A stretch of DNA of 64,000 nucleotides from Armillaria gallica (GCA_037576215.1 JBANDB010000003.1:806001-870000); one strand, 5' to 3'; numbered from the stretch's first letter, positions 34,529 through 46,381 are shown. Notes: generated by a model not told the origin, from the letters alone. Numbers and translations are program-made.

Positions 34529-35653
34529 GTTTGTACACTGAAATGCAAGAACGGCGACGGTCAGAGAACTGACTGCCCTATATCTATCACTGACTCACTT
34601 GTGACAAGTGACGGCCACAGGACGCTGCGAACTACGAGAACTGATGGCCGTCGGCAGGCTTCTAAACAGGTGGATACGAGCTTTTAGGAAATCTGAAGGG
34701 AAAGATCGGAATGAGAGAAGAGACGCCTCTGATTGATTCAAAGGATCGATTGGATTGTCGCGATGTGTTAGTAGATGAACCAAAGAAGAACATCAGTCTT
34801 TCCGATATCATCGTCAGGCTCGGATATGAATGCTTACGCCACGCTCGTGCCTGGTTTTTGCATTGAACCAGAGATCTATAACATTCAGTGAGAAAAATCC
34901 AGTGCTTTAGCGCTCAGAGGCAAACACCAACCACGTTCCGCATCGAGATCATCACCTAGACGTGGGATGGTAGAACGACAGCCACCGCGGTGTCGTTCAA
35001 AGTTTCAGAACTCGAAACTTGTTCGGTGATTGCATCTCGAAGTAATGGAATCCCTGTGATGGCGTGGTAGTCCCATCCAGACTCGAACCGAGTCGGCCGT
35101 GGTGGCCGGACCGGCCCGTGCTACCGGGTTGAAAGCTTACGAAGTTTCGAACCCAGACGCGCACTTGTTTTCAATCTTTTCATCCAAAATAGCTCTGCAA
35201 CCCACTGCTTCCGCGTACTAGCGCCTGATGGTCACAGGACCTCATAGGAATGATTCGCCCACGGTGGGCGGCCCACCTAACTGACCATGGACTGGGCAAG
35301 GACCGAGTACTTACATCTGCCCAGGGGCAGCGAAGCACAGTACGTAGGTCTGAGCGGCCCATCCCTGCTTTTTGGTGCTAGCTTCCGCGTTTTTGAGTCG
35401 CATCTTCCTTCCATCAATTGAGAATGGGGTACTACACACATCATGCGTCGTGATTGATAGGCGCGAGCGTGCTCATTCAATGGGTCCAGGGTCCCAGACT
35501 TTTCGCATGTCTTTATATTCCGGCTTTGACGTCAGTATCACAACGTAACACTTAAATTTTTCGGGTTTCAATCTCTGTACAAATAGGACAATTCCGGTAT
35601 TCTTCATCCGGACTTTGCTTCGACTCGACTCGTACTCAAGGCACTTGATTGTT
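34529..35653. promoter_or_regulatory. Intergenic region and left edge of the duplicated block
   Basis: No gene. From about 35.1 kb the sequence matches about 39.7-40.2 kb (for example GGGGCAGCGAAGCACAGTAC at about 35324 and 39846), so this is the upstream end of block A of a tandem duplication, with the upstream region of the next gene. Confidence 0.5.
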
Positions 35654-37619
35654 ATGGCAGAAACTTTCCAGACGACGTTCGGCAGCTTGTTAATATCGTT
35701 CATGATAGACTTGATGTACGTACGAGTCCTTTTGCCTGTTTCCCCTCACTCATATAAAATCGAAGTTTGTATGGAATGGGATTTGTATGCGTTTTCGGTA
35801 ATCTTCGACGGAGCAACTCATTCGTCTCAAAATTCTAGCTTTTAGTCCTGCAGTATTTTCGTAAGAGCAGCCGAGATGCGCTCTTGGTCAAGGCCACTGT
35901 ACTTGGGCTCGGGTCAGACTATTTGTGATGATTTGATTCAGAACTGATTTTCAGCAATAGAATATTTGCCACGACGCACGTAGCTGGACTATCCAAATGG
36001 GTGTACGAGGTCTTTATCAACGACTTCTCCCAACCAGAGCTCCTCAATGTGCTTCCTCCGTACGTTTCCCCCGCTAGAATAATGCCTGCTTATTTTGCTA
36101 TTATCCATTTAGATCCGTTTCTGTATGTATCTAGCAATGTTCAGCTAAAGATTTCTGATAACAGTGTGCTATAGGTTGAACTCATGGCCTTCGTATGTCC
36201 TTTTATTTTCCTCAAAGATTCGGGTCTAGACATCCACACTTGCAGTACATAGTATCCTTCATTGCTCAAAGGTACGTCGTGTGGCGTCTCCTTTCCTTCA
36301 CAAATCTAACGCATTTATCCGGTTGTAGTTTCTACATATCGCAAATATGGAAGAGTAAGCCCTTCCGCATTTCTTTTGTTGCATAAGACAATGACGCCGT
36401 CCACAGTCAGTCACCACAATGTTTGGATTGCATCTCCAATTGTATGTATACGACGACTACGTTGAACTAGGTCTAAATATTCCGTTTCAAAGGCGGTCCT
36501 CGCTCTCATCAATATCGGTGCTTCATATTCCATGCCTTTACCTTCATCTAGCTAATTTCTTCGTCAAATAGGTGCCGGAATTGGTAGGTGCTCCGATTTT
36601 CTCCCTCGAAATACCTCCCTGAACGAAGGAATCATATAGCGCAAACTATTACTACGTATGTACTCAGCTCAAGATGCTGTATCTTCAGCAACGTATGACT
36701 CTTCATCGTCAGGGCTCAACGAGCTACTGCCAGTGGAATCGACGATAAGATTAACAAGGTAAAGTCCTGTTTGCCCGACATTCTGCTGCAGTATTAGCCT
36801 AATACTTCAAATACAGATCATCACCATTATTCAAGCTGGTGCAGCCGCTTTGTGCGACCTTTTGGTTACCGCCGCCTTGTGCATCCTGCTAAGGATGAAC
36901 CGTACGGGCATTAAATCGTAAGGTTCGATGATACTTGGGCAATCTCTGTCACTAAATTCCAGAGGATGCTAGGACCGACTCCACATTAGACTCCTTGATT
37001 ATCCTAGCTATTAACCGAGGTACTATCACGAGTCTCGCCTCAGTCGTGGGCCTGATTTTGGTATGATATTGGCATTCTTTGAACTTTGGTACAATCACTC
37101 CTTACGAAATGTGCAGTATCTTGCGCGGCCGAAATCATTGTTCTTGTGAGTTTGAGTGTTCCCCACCCGCTTCTTTCCACTGACAACACCTTCAGCATGC
37201 TTCTTTTCAATCCAAGCACAGAGCGTGAGTGTACTTCCATAATTGGTCGAGCTGCATTAATTCTCCATCTCCATAGTCTATGTAATTTCTGTCGTTGGAA
37301 GGTTACAGTCTATCTCTTACTATCCTCTCTGCATATACACTGACCTTTCTTCAGTTTGAACTATCGTGACCACATGCGGGCAGACTCAAGACATCGAGAC
37401 AGGGACTGGAACTCTGTTAATGTGACCGCGAACGCCTCGTTCAGCTTCCCACTAGAAAATATTGGGCCCGTTGCTCGTTCCTCTCCAGATGGCGTTCACG
37501 TGGTAATACCCCGTTTTTGAATATGAAGAGAAGAGACTGACTTGCGTTCATAGTCGAAATCGATGGTTGCCTGGAAAGATCCCGAAAGTGAACCGGGTAC
37601 AGATAAATACACTGCTTGA
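35654..37619 (+). CDS. DUF6534-type integral membrane protein, copy A (multi-exon)
   Basis: Serpentine membrane protein family common in Agaricomycetes, function unknown. It starts MAETFQTTFG (ATG 35654-35656). Many short exons give hydrophobic stretches including YIVSFIAQSFYISQIWK, HNVWIASPIAVLALINIG and the family core ALCDLLVTAALCILLRMNRTGIKS, then SLIILAINRG, GLILYLARPKSLFF and a C-terminal hydrophilic tail (RDHMRADSRHRDRDWNSVNVT) ending KYTA and TGA at 37617-37619. Exon joins were inferred from GT/AG sites that keep this protein in frame and are less certain at the N-terminus. Close match to copy B suggests recent duplication. A transporter or sensor role in the cluster is speculation. 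Confidence 0.7.
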
Positions 37620-37789
37620 ATTTCTCTATAGTTATTTCCAATTTTGCGCTTTGATTCTTTAATTATCTGCTCAATTCTATGTGTTTCCTAGAATTTTATC
37701 TCAGGATTGCGTCGCACTTGAGTTTCAATACGCCTAGCTAACATGGATTGATTCCAAAACCCTGCATCGCAAATATACAATGTCTGAAT

Positions 37790-38335
37790 CAGTCGGCATG
37801 TACGTTCATCTTCTGCCAACTGTGGGCCTGGGCGTACCGCCACCATTTCCAACCCCAAAAACGAAAACTCTTCCCTCGAGCTCTTCGCTTCTTCCAAAAT
37901 CTGTCGGAAGCCCCCGAGACGTCTCACCTGCTTGCTCTAGACGAAATCCACGATTACCCCAGGCTCTACGCAAAAGCAGCGGCCAACGCCGTGTTCGAAA
38001 TGGGGCTCGAAGATGTCGATCTCTGCGGTGCAAGTGGCTACCTCATCGACCAGTTCCTCCAGGAGACATAGCAAGCGTACGATTTCGTATGGGAGGAACT
38101 TCGATAACCAGTCTGAACCACGCACAGTTTGGACTAGACGTCATCGTCGACGCCGTCGGAACCTATCGTACCGCCATTCGACTGAACCCTTGGTCGACTT
38201 TCCGGGATATGCATGCGCATGGATGACCCCGTCCCGTAATCGGTGACGAAGATCGGGCAGTGCCATGCCGACTCGGCGTATATACATACAGTATAGCCGG
38301 GGTCTTGGTATCAGACGAGTGATGTAGGTGCACCT
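37790..38335 (+). pseudogene. Old yellow enzyme (NADH:flavin oxidoreductase) relic
   Basis: Its peptide pieces align with the intact gene at 55775: FIFCQLWAW, HDYPRLYAKAAANAV, DVDLCGASGYLIDQFLQE, then after a stop at 38069-38071 and a frame change FGLDVIVDAVGTYRTAIRLNPWSTF and DSAYIH. The catalytic HxxN pair (EIHGANGY in the intact gene) reads LCGASGY, so both His and Asn are lost. Exon 1 and the C-terminus are absent. It sits where block B has the methyltransferase C-terminal exon, so it came in by recombination or as a copy of the 55.8-kb gene. Confidence 0.85.
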
Positions 38336-38379
38336 GAATTGAATGATTGAATGATAATGGAGTTTTGGGAGTGCCGAAG

Positions 38380-38997
38380 GTACTCCAACTCGAATGCGAG
38401 TCTTCGTCTGTTTTGCGGGCCTGATCAGCTGTGAGAATAAGTAGAACACATCTCGCATTGATGTCATTACAGGAGTCTAGCTCTCGGAGGTATTGTTCAA
38501 GATGTTCCCCGATAATAGGATCCAACCCCTTTGAGTGAATCATACTCATGTACATCTTTTCAAACGAGGTTATAGCACGTCCCTTGCTCGCTTCGTGTCC
38601 GAAGTGTTTGCCGCAGCTACTACCTGACTTTCCGGGAACATTTTAGCAGCTTGGACGGTCCTAACATAATGATTGTATCCGGTACATGAGTTCGAAGAGG
38701 CGTATATGTACCATGCACCAGATCCTGCACGAGATGAATATCACCATACGCAATAGTACTGAATGCATCTTATCCAATTTCGATAATCCTCCGAGGATTT
38801 TCGATTGACGGAGCAAATGATAGTCTCTCTTCAAGGAACGACTTCATTCCGTTGTGGAATTCATCGAGTCTATAGGGATTTTCAACTTCGCGGCTCGTGA
38901 TGAGAAGGGAGAAATTCAAATCGTACCTTTCCCACTCCGAGCCAGTGGAATTATGATCCTGGGTGATGAAACACGAGTTCCAGCAAACTTTTGCCAT
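38380..38997 (-). pseudogene. SAM-dependent methyltransferase, copy A, internally deleted
   Basis: The N-terminal exon is intact (MAKVCWNSCF..., ATG at 38997), followed by SFAPSIENPRRIIEIG. The coding sequence then jumps from FPESQVVAA straight to the segment corresponding to GKHFGHEASKG in copy B, deleting several hundred bases including the acidic loop and motif IV region and shifting frame. A downstream piece (MYMSMIHSKGLDPIIGEH...) remains, then the sequence runs into the old-yellow-enzyme relic. It cannot make an active enzyme. Confidence 0.8.
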
Positions 38998-40197
38998 ATA
39001 TGCTTTCTACATACCCGCAAGTAGTTCTGACTCATCTGGTTGTTAGATGCCTATCAAGAGTCGCAACCTGCCAACTTCCAAGCTTGCCAAACGCAACTGG
39101 TGATTCAAGTTTATATGAGTCAAAATGACGGCCGATTGACGGAGTTGAAGTAACACCTCGATCCAAATGGTATAGAAAGATAACTCCGGCAGGCGCTACG
39201 AATTAGATACACATGAGGTCGCAAATCTTATACTGAATAGCGTAGTAGTTCCACAGAAGCTTCTCCTGGGACCTGATAGACAGTTCCGTATTCGTGAGAG
39301 CAACGAAGGGATGGCTGTAAAGTGACTCCGCAGTTCAGTTCAACATCTTCCCAAGTCCGATATCGTTGTTGCTTAGTACACACTCCAATCAGCAATGCAT
39401 CACTGATATCACAAGTGATAATTGGCGATAGATACGAGGGAAACCAACAGCAACAGAGTTCTAACCTTGGAACACGCACATCAAACAGCTTGAACCGTCA
39501 CGACCGACTCACGAGACGAGAGTGATCTTCAGACGTAAATAATCGGCCCGGGCCCCAAGTTGAAATTGTGTACGGCCCCGGGCCATTTAAAGCAACAGTC
39601 CTTGAGCCATGAATGGAGACACCAATAAACCTTTTGCGACATGCACTGTTGAAGTTAACAGTGCCGGCACGTGCAACCGGAGCTTCGAACCGCGTTCGAA
39701 TTTCGCTCATTCCCCGGGCCGGTGGTACCGCTTGTGTCCAATTGCCTCCATGACAGCGTTTGGTGATCACAGAACTCAAATGATTCACCCACCAAACTGA
39801 TGGACTGAGCAAGGACTAAATACACCTACTCAGGATTGACTCAGGGGCAGCGAAGCACAGTACGTCGGTCCGAGTGGCCCGTTCCTGATTTTTGATGCTT
39901 GCCTCCACTGGCAGGTTTTCGAGCTGCCGCCTACGGCTGGATTCTGGCGCCTGAGAACGGTGTACTACACACATCATGCATCTTGATTGACAGCCAAGAA
40001 CATGGGCATTCGGTACTCAGTGGGTTTCGGGCTGTTCGCATCTCATTATATTCTGGGCGTAGCTGGCTTTGACGCCAGTGTCACGACATGATACTTAATA
40101 TTCCTTGGGTTGCAATCTTTCTACAAATAGGGCAACTGCGAGATACTTCATCTGGATTCTGCTTCGACTCGACTCGTACTCAAGGCACTCGATTGCA
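38998..40197. other. Junction of the two duplicated blocks
   Basis: No gene seen. Block A ends near 39660 and block B begins near 39700. GC-rich palindromic words (GGCCCGGGCC near 39544, GGCCCCGGGCC near 39575) lie close to the junction. Confidence 0.5.
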
Positions 40198-42159
40198 ATG
40201 GCAGAAACTTTCCAGACGACGTTCGGTTGCTTGTTGATATCGTTCATGATAGACTTGATGTACGTACAAGTCCTTTTGCCTGTTTCCCGTCCCTCATATA
40301 GCGCCGAAGTCTGTATGGAATGGGCCTTGTATGCTTTTTCGGTGATCTTCGACGAAGCAACTCATTCGTCTCAAAATTCTAGCTTTTAGTCCTGCAGTAT
40401 TTTCGTAAGAGCAGCCAAGATGCGCTCCCTGTCAAGGCCACCGTACTCGCGCTTGGGTTAGACTATTTGTGGTAATTTGATTCAGATTAACTGACTTTCA
40501 GCGACAGAGTCTTCGCCACGACGCACGTAGCTGGACTCTCCTCATGGGTGTACGAGGCCTTTATCACCAACTTTTCCCAACCAGAGCTCCTCAATGAGCT
40601 TCCTCCGTACGCCCCCTCTGGAATAATGCCTCCGCTTATGTCGCTAATATCCACTCAGATCCGTTTCTGTATGTATCTCGCAATGCTCAGCGAAAAAAAT
40701 CTGACAACAAGGTGCTATAGGTTGATCTCATGGCCTTTGTATGTCCTTTTTTCCCTCAAAGATTTCGAGTCTCAACATACACACTTGCAGTACATAGTGT
40801 CCTTCATTGCTCAAAGGTACATTTGTGTGGCTTCTCGTTTCCCTTACATTTCCAACGCGTTTATCTCGGTGTAGTTTCTACATATCGCAGATATGGAAAA
40901 GAAAGTCTTCCAGCCTTGATTTCGTAGCATAAGACATTAATGCCATCCACAGTCAGTCGCCACAATATTTGGATTGCATCTCCAATTGTATGTATATGAT
41001 GGCTACGTTGGACCAACGCTGAATATTCCATTTCAAAGGCAGTCCTCGCTCTCATCAATATCGGTACTCCTATCCCATGCCTTTCCTTTCATCTAGCTAA
41101 TTCTTCGTCAAATAGGTGCCGGACTCGGTAAGTGCTCCGTTGGTTCCTTCAGTATACCTTCCTGACCGATGGATTACGTAGCGCAAACTGTTACTACGTA
41201 TGTGTTCCATTCAGGACTCTGTACCTGTAGCAATGACTGACTCTGCGCCATCAGGGCACAGCGAGCTACTGCCAGCGGAATTGATGACGAGATCAACAAG
41301 GTACACTCCTGTTCGTCCAACATTCTGCTACGGCATTAGCCTAAGACTTCATATACAGATCATCACCATTATAGAGATCGCCGCCGCGGCTCTATGCGAC
41401 CTTTTGGTTACTGCCATTTTGTGCGTCCTGCTCAGAATGAATCGCACGGGCATTAAATCGTAAGGCTTGATGATACTCAGGAAGTCTAGCTCTAAATTCC
41501 AGACGATTCTAGGACCGACTCCATATTAGACTCCTTGATTATTCTGGCTATCAACCGAGGATCGTTCATGAGTCTCGCCGCAGTCGTGAACCTTATTTTG
41601 GTATGATGCTGGCATTCTTTGAACTGTGTTACAATCATCCTTCACGAAATGAGCAGTACCTTTCCAGGCCGAAATCGATGTTCTTGTGAGTTCAAGTGTT
41701 TCCCGCCCGCCCGTTTCCACTGACAATACTTCGAGCATGCTTGTTTTCAATCCAAGCACAGAGCGTGAGTATACTTCCATGATTGGATTAGCTGCATTAC
41801 TTCTACGTCACCGCAGTCTATGTGGTTTCTGTCGTCGGAAGGTTCCAATACATTTCTTATCCTCTCTTCATATCCACTGACCTTTCTTCCGCAGTCTGAA
41901 CTATCGCGAACACATTCGGGCAGGTTCAAGACATCGAGACAGGGACTGGAACTCTGTTAATGTGACCGCGAACGCCTCGTTCAGTTTACCACTGGAAAGT
42001 ATAGGGCCTGCTGCTCGTTCCTCTCCAGATGGCGTTCACGTGGTAATGCACCGTTTTCGAATTTGAAGAGAAGCAACTGATTTGCGTTCATAGTCGAAAT
42101 CGATTGTCACCTGGAAAGATCCCGAAAGTGGAACGGGCGCAGATAAATACACTGCTTGA
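40198..42159 (+). CDS. DUF6534-type integral membrane protein, copy B (multi-exon)
   Basis: Paralogue of the gene at 35654 with the same exon order. It starts MAETFQTTFGCLLISFMIDLM and later has WVYEAFITNFSQPELLNELPP, YIVSFIAQ, then IEIAAAALCDLLV, LLRMNRTGIKS and SLIILAINRG. The tail includes NSVNVTANASF and ends DKYTA with TGA at 42157-42159. As in copy A, many introns of about 50 bp are needed. Both copies keep equivalent splice signals, so both may be functional. Function unknown. Confidence 0.7.
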
Positions 42160-42622
42160 ATTTCTCTATAGCTATTTCCAATTATGCGCCTTGATTCTTT
42201 AATTATTTGCTCAATTCCACATGTTCCTACTCCCGTCCTAGAGTTGTGTTTCTCAGAATTGCATAGCATCGAATGTGAGTCTTATTCTGTTTGTGGATGC
42301 ATCTGGCGTAATATGATAGCCTGTTCTTCCTGCAAAATTGGAGAACATACTACATATTTACATTTAATGGGTTGGATTGACACTTTATGTTTGCGTAGAG
42401 GGGTCGCCGAGGAATGTGTTGACCACCCTTTTACTCCCGAAGAGTAGAGTGTTGTGGGTCATATATGAGATGCGATATAGCTTGATCCAGCGATGTACTT
42501 TTGGATTTGTATTGCGAAATCACTGTGATCCCAAGTTCTTGGCTCAGTCAAATCTGATGACATATATAGGTAGTACAAGTGTGGCAAATTTCCGTGCTGT
42601 AACGTTTTCTCGGTAATCGAAA
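42160..42622. other. Intergenic, convergent 3' ends
   Basis: The first ~100 bp match block A, then the two blocks diverge (A holds the old-yellow-enzyme relic). No gene seen. Confidence 0.5.
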
Positions 42623-43817
42623 CTACATCTTCTTTCGAGACCAAATGAACCAAAAATCATGCGTAGTATGGAACGCTGGATCGCTACGTTCGTCTGCCCA
42701 TGCCTTCTGTAACTCTGGCGTCAAACCCGCTGCTTTCATATCCTCCCCAATATTACCCGTGGCGATCCTTTCGATGGTAATCCTTAATGCATTAGAGAGC
42801 GAACGGATTTGTGGTGTTTCTCCTGAAAAACAATGAAATGGATGCTGAGTAGAAAGGCGCAAGAAAAATATGCCCGACAAATACCTGCTCTTTGCTGGTC
42901 AGTTGTGAGGATAAGTGGAACACATCTCGCATTGATGTCATTATAGGAGTCCAGCTCTCGGAGGTATTTTTCAAGATGTTCTCCGATAATAGGATCCAAT
43001 CCCTTTGAGTGAATCATACTCATGTACATCTTTTCAAACGTGGTCATAGCAGGTCCCTTGCTCGCTTCGTGTCCGAAGTGTTTGCCGCAGTCTTCAATGA
43101 GAAGCCATCCGTTCGGTTTTAGAAGGCGTGTTGCATTCTTCAACACAGCACTAATATGTTTCTCCGGTATCTAGTAGAAGAATGAGGGAACAGAATAATA
43201 GTGGCATCCACAGAAAATCACACGTACATGGTAGAACAGAAGGCGAATATGGACGATGTCGAAACTCTCGGCCAGCCCCACAGCCACAAGTGGCTCGATG
43301 ATGTTCAACTCTTGGAAGCTTACGTTCGAAGGAAAAGGACTAGGAAAGTCAGAGATGTATCAGGTTCAAAACGAGAGGAAATAGATGGATGAACGTACCG
43401 AGGTGGCAGTGGTTTAATGTCCGCAGCCACTATCTGACTCTCAGGAAACATTTCAGCAGCTTGTATGACCCTAACAGAAGGATTATGACCGGTACATAGA
43501 AGTTCGAGGAGGCATATGCGTACCATGCACCAGATCCTGCACTAGCACTCTCATGAAAATCGCCATGTACAATGATCATGATACTGAATGTGTCTTACCC
43601 GATGTCGATAATCCTCCGAGGATTTTCGATTGGAGCAAATGATAGTTGCCCTTCTAAGAACGACCTCATTCCGTTGTGGAATTCATCGAGTCTGCGGTAA
43701 TAGCCATAAGTTCACGGCTCATGATGAGAAGGAAAAGAAGATTTACCGTTCCCACTCCGAGCCAGTGGCATTATGATCCTGGGTGATGAAGCATGAGTTT
43801 CAATGAACTTTTGCCAT
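42623..43817 (-). CDS. Class I SAM-dependent methyltransferase, copy B; first exon has an in-frame stop
   Basis: Rossmann-fold methyltransferase. Exons spliced in frame give WERLDEFHNGMRSFL, IENPRRIIDIG-AGSGAW (SAM motif I), FPESQIVAADIKPLPPR (motif II acid), ESFDIVHIRLLFYH, RLLKPNGWLLIEDCG (post-motif), CVPLILTTDQQRAGETPQIRS and a C-terminus HDFWFIWSRKKM (TAG 42623-42625). The ATG matching copy A is at 43815-43817, but codon 6 is TGA (43800-43802) where copy A has TGG. The next in-frame ATG (43667-43669, NGM) still precedes motif I, so a shortened enzyme is possible. It probably O-methylates a cluster intermediate. It is either a truncated active enzyme or an early pseudogene. Confidence 0.75.
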
Positions 43818-44704
43818 ATGCTGTCTACGCACCCGCAAGAAATAGTTCTGACTCATGTGATTGTTAGATGGCTATTGAGTGGTGGCGACCTGACAACCCT
43901 CCCGAGCGCAACTAGTCTGATTTATATGATTCAAAGTGATGGCCGAAAGATGGAGTTGAGGCAACTCCTCAAGGTTCGGTCTAAGTATAGAAAGAAAACT
44001 CCGCCCGACGGCTCCGTGAATTAGATACACATGAGGTCTGCAGTTTCTGCATCGAATGATGTACCGACGGAAAGCTGCTTCTGGGATCTGATGGACAATT
44101 CTGCATTCGTGAGAGCAAGTTCAGTTCAGTTTTCTAACTCCGATATTGTCGTTCCTTAGTACACGCTCTAGCCATCGGTACATCACTGGTAGCACAAGTG
44201 ACAGACGGTAATAGATGCCAGAGAATCCAACAGCAACAGGGCTCTAACCCCGGTACACGCACACCAAACAGCTTGACCCGTCACGACCGAGTCACGCAAG
44301 AGTGATCTTCAGAGGTGAAGAATCAGGAGAAGTCGAATTGTGCATTGCCTTTTATAGCAACCCTTCTCGAGCTTTGAGTTGGTCAGAACGAGGCCCCCAT
44401 AAACCTTTTGCGAAGTATGCGCATTGGAGTAAGCACCTAACAGAAGACCGTAGATACCCTGAGGGACTCGTATCGCCGCGGTACCATGTACTTGTGTCTT
44501 CATTAGAGTTGATATCGTTTGAAAGCGCTCGTCTTTCAAGCAACTCGGATTCCAATTCTTCGATGTAGTAGTTGTACGTTGGTTCGGCCTTTTACTTATC
44601 ATATAGTCGTAATTCAGTTCAGACACGTTGCTTGGTGGTTTTGGAAGCGCTCACTTTGTCCTATCTGTCACATAATCATACACTGCTTACACTTCCTATT
44701 TTCA
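43818..44704. other. Intergenic, right end of block B
   Basis: No gene seen. It matches block A up to about 44420, then is single-copy up to the UbiA gene's 3' end. Confidence 0.5.
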
Positions 44705-45751
44705 TCAAAGCAAGACACGCGTACGAGTATTGTACGGTAAAGTATGTGCAACAACAAGCCAAATCTGGTATATCAGGGTGAGAAAGAACCGTACAGATCA
44801 TATTTCACTCACATTGTACCAAACGTAGTTGGATCTGTCCGACCGTTCATCTCTGAATTGAAAGAAACGAAAGCCGACATATGCTCCTAAGCCAACAAAG
44901 AGGGAGCCACTGATTGGACCAAGACTCCATACTCGAACAAGGGAGCCGGACCAGAAAGGTATGATCGCTAGGATATAATAGCGAGAACCTTCCGGAGAGA
45001 TAATTGGGAGGGTACGGCGTCCCGACAACATATCGCCCTTTACATCTGCGAAATCCTGAGACAATAACTATAAGCTACATAGTGCATGATGTCTACGATA
45101 CACTTACCTGGGCGGAAATCGTTGAGAAAATTAGGACCCCGCTGCAGATTAGGGCTGTTAAAGAGTTGCGATCCAAGTTGTGTCTAGAATCTTCAATTGG
45201 TTGAGCAGTTACACAGAGATCAGTGTAAAAGAGATGTACTGAAACAAGTACTGGCGCCTAGTTCGAACGTGATATAACCTCCAACATTGCAAAGGTTCTT
45301 CAGGACAAGATTTCCGCTGAGACCAAAGTCATCGTGTAACATCTCAACGAGAGTGAGCGTTGCACTCGAGAAAAGAACGAGACGACCACATAGAGCAGAG
45401 ATCGTGAGGCAGATTCCAGTAAGGAACCACCGAAAGATACGCGCCTGCCTTGGGGTAAGTCTTCCAGACGGAATCGGCCGCCAAGGCTTGTTCATCATAT
45501 CCTCGTCCCCGCTGAACGTCTGGTTGGAGACGTTTGCCTGAAGCAGGTGGAGCCATAGCCAAACTATGGTCGAAATGAAAGATCCAAATTTGAACTCGTC
45601 GGACACGGCCAGAGAGTACACTAACTGTCATGCTGATGAATGTCATATATTACAGGCCACAAGAAGAATTTACCACTGGAAAAAAAATGGTTTTGTAATC
45701 CGATCGAGTGAACAAGTAGAGGGTCTCGAGCTGATACTTGGTGGAGATCAT
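44705..45751 (-). CDS. UbiA-superfamily membrane prenyltransferase or terpene cyclase
   Basis: Full-length and intact: exons 45674-45751, 45246-45624, 45108-45190, 44813-45055 and 44705-44764, all with GT..AG introns and summing to 843 nt, 280 residues. It starts MISTKYQLETLYLFTRSDYK. The first Asp-rich loop reads NQTFSGDEDMMNKPWRP (canonical NDxxDxxxD partly changed to Gln and Ser), while the second is canonical, QDFADVKGDMLSGRRTLPI (DxxDxxxD). LHDDFGLSGNLVLKNLCN lies between. UbiA enzymes bind prenyl diphosphates through Mg2+ held by these loops; relatives prenylate aromatics, and some fungal members (Fma-TC of fumagillin biosynthesis) cyclise farnesyl diphosphate. Flanked by methyltransferase and P450 genes, it is the likely skeleton-forming enzyme of this cluster. 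Prenyl transfer versus cyclisation cannot be decided here. Confidence 0.92.
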
Positions 45752-46381
45752 ACTGGTGACATATATGCCTTGAAGTCACTGCGACAGAGATGGATGAATT
45801 TAAGCCATCCATAGTTGCCCATGGCCATGTCATCTTGCCACAACAGCTAAGTCCACGTTCAGAATATGGATATTCTCAATCGCGAATTCAGTTCAGGTGA
45901 ACTGGTTAGCCAGATGAACCAATTCGGACTACCGTTGATTCCCCAAAAATGCTCGAGCCTATGTGCCTGCCGGCTCACATATGTGACACGCCTGGGCTGC
46001 ATGGGGCTCTTGCTATGCGCTGACAGACAACGAGCTGAGAGGAAGTTCCCGTCATCGTGGGTTGATCGTGGGCATCGATTCGAATCTGCCAAGAGGTTGC
46101 AATCTGATCGGAGATCTTAGTATTACATAACTGTTCCTAGCTTTCTTTCGTTTCCAATTCGTTCCAGCGATTAATGTTTGATTAACGTGCCCGCCGTACC
46201 CACTGTCAAATCACCTTTTTCCCACAGTGGTTACCTCAAATGATAGCTATTATAACCTGCAACTCGGTTCGCGAGCCAAGTCGCCACTTGGCCACATTTG
46301 GACGGACCAATTTATAGAAGTGCGCCATTTCCGACAGCCATCCTTCGCAAGCAAGTCAGGCAAGTCCTCCCATAGCAAATC
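45752..46381. promoter_or_regulatory. Bidirectional promoter region, UbiA gene and P450
   Basis: 630 bp between two divergent start codons. A TATA-like TTTATAGA lies near 46311, about 65 bp before the P450 ATG. No coding sequence supported. The head-to-head layout suggests co-regulation. Confidence 0.5.

Larger units (their letters stand above)
35100..39660. repeat. Tandem segmental duplication, block A
   Basis: It matches block B (about 39700-44420) in the same order and direction: upstream region, DUF6534 gene, then methyltransferase gene. The right edges match at AATAAACCTTTTGCGA (about 39627) and CATAAACCTTTTGCGA (about 44397). In block A the methyltransferase C-terminal exon is replaced by an old-yellow-enzyme relic. 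Confidence 0.85.
39700..44420. repeat. Tandem segmental duplication, block B
   Basis: Direct repeat of block A, with the DUF6534 gene at 40198-42159 and a fuller methyltransferase at 42623-43817. It lacks the old-yellow-enzyme relic found in block A. Confidence 0.85.

Noticed and set aside
35080..35145. tRNA-like stretch on the minus strand (GGTTCGAGTC...)
   Set aside because: The would-be T-stem does not pair (CTCGG against CTGGA) and no acceptor or anticodon stem can be drawn.
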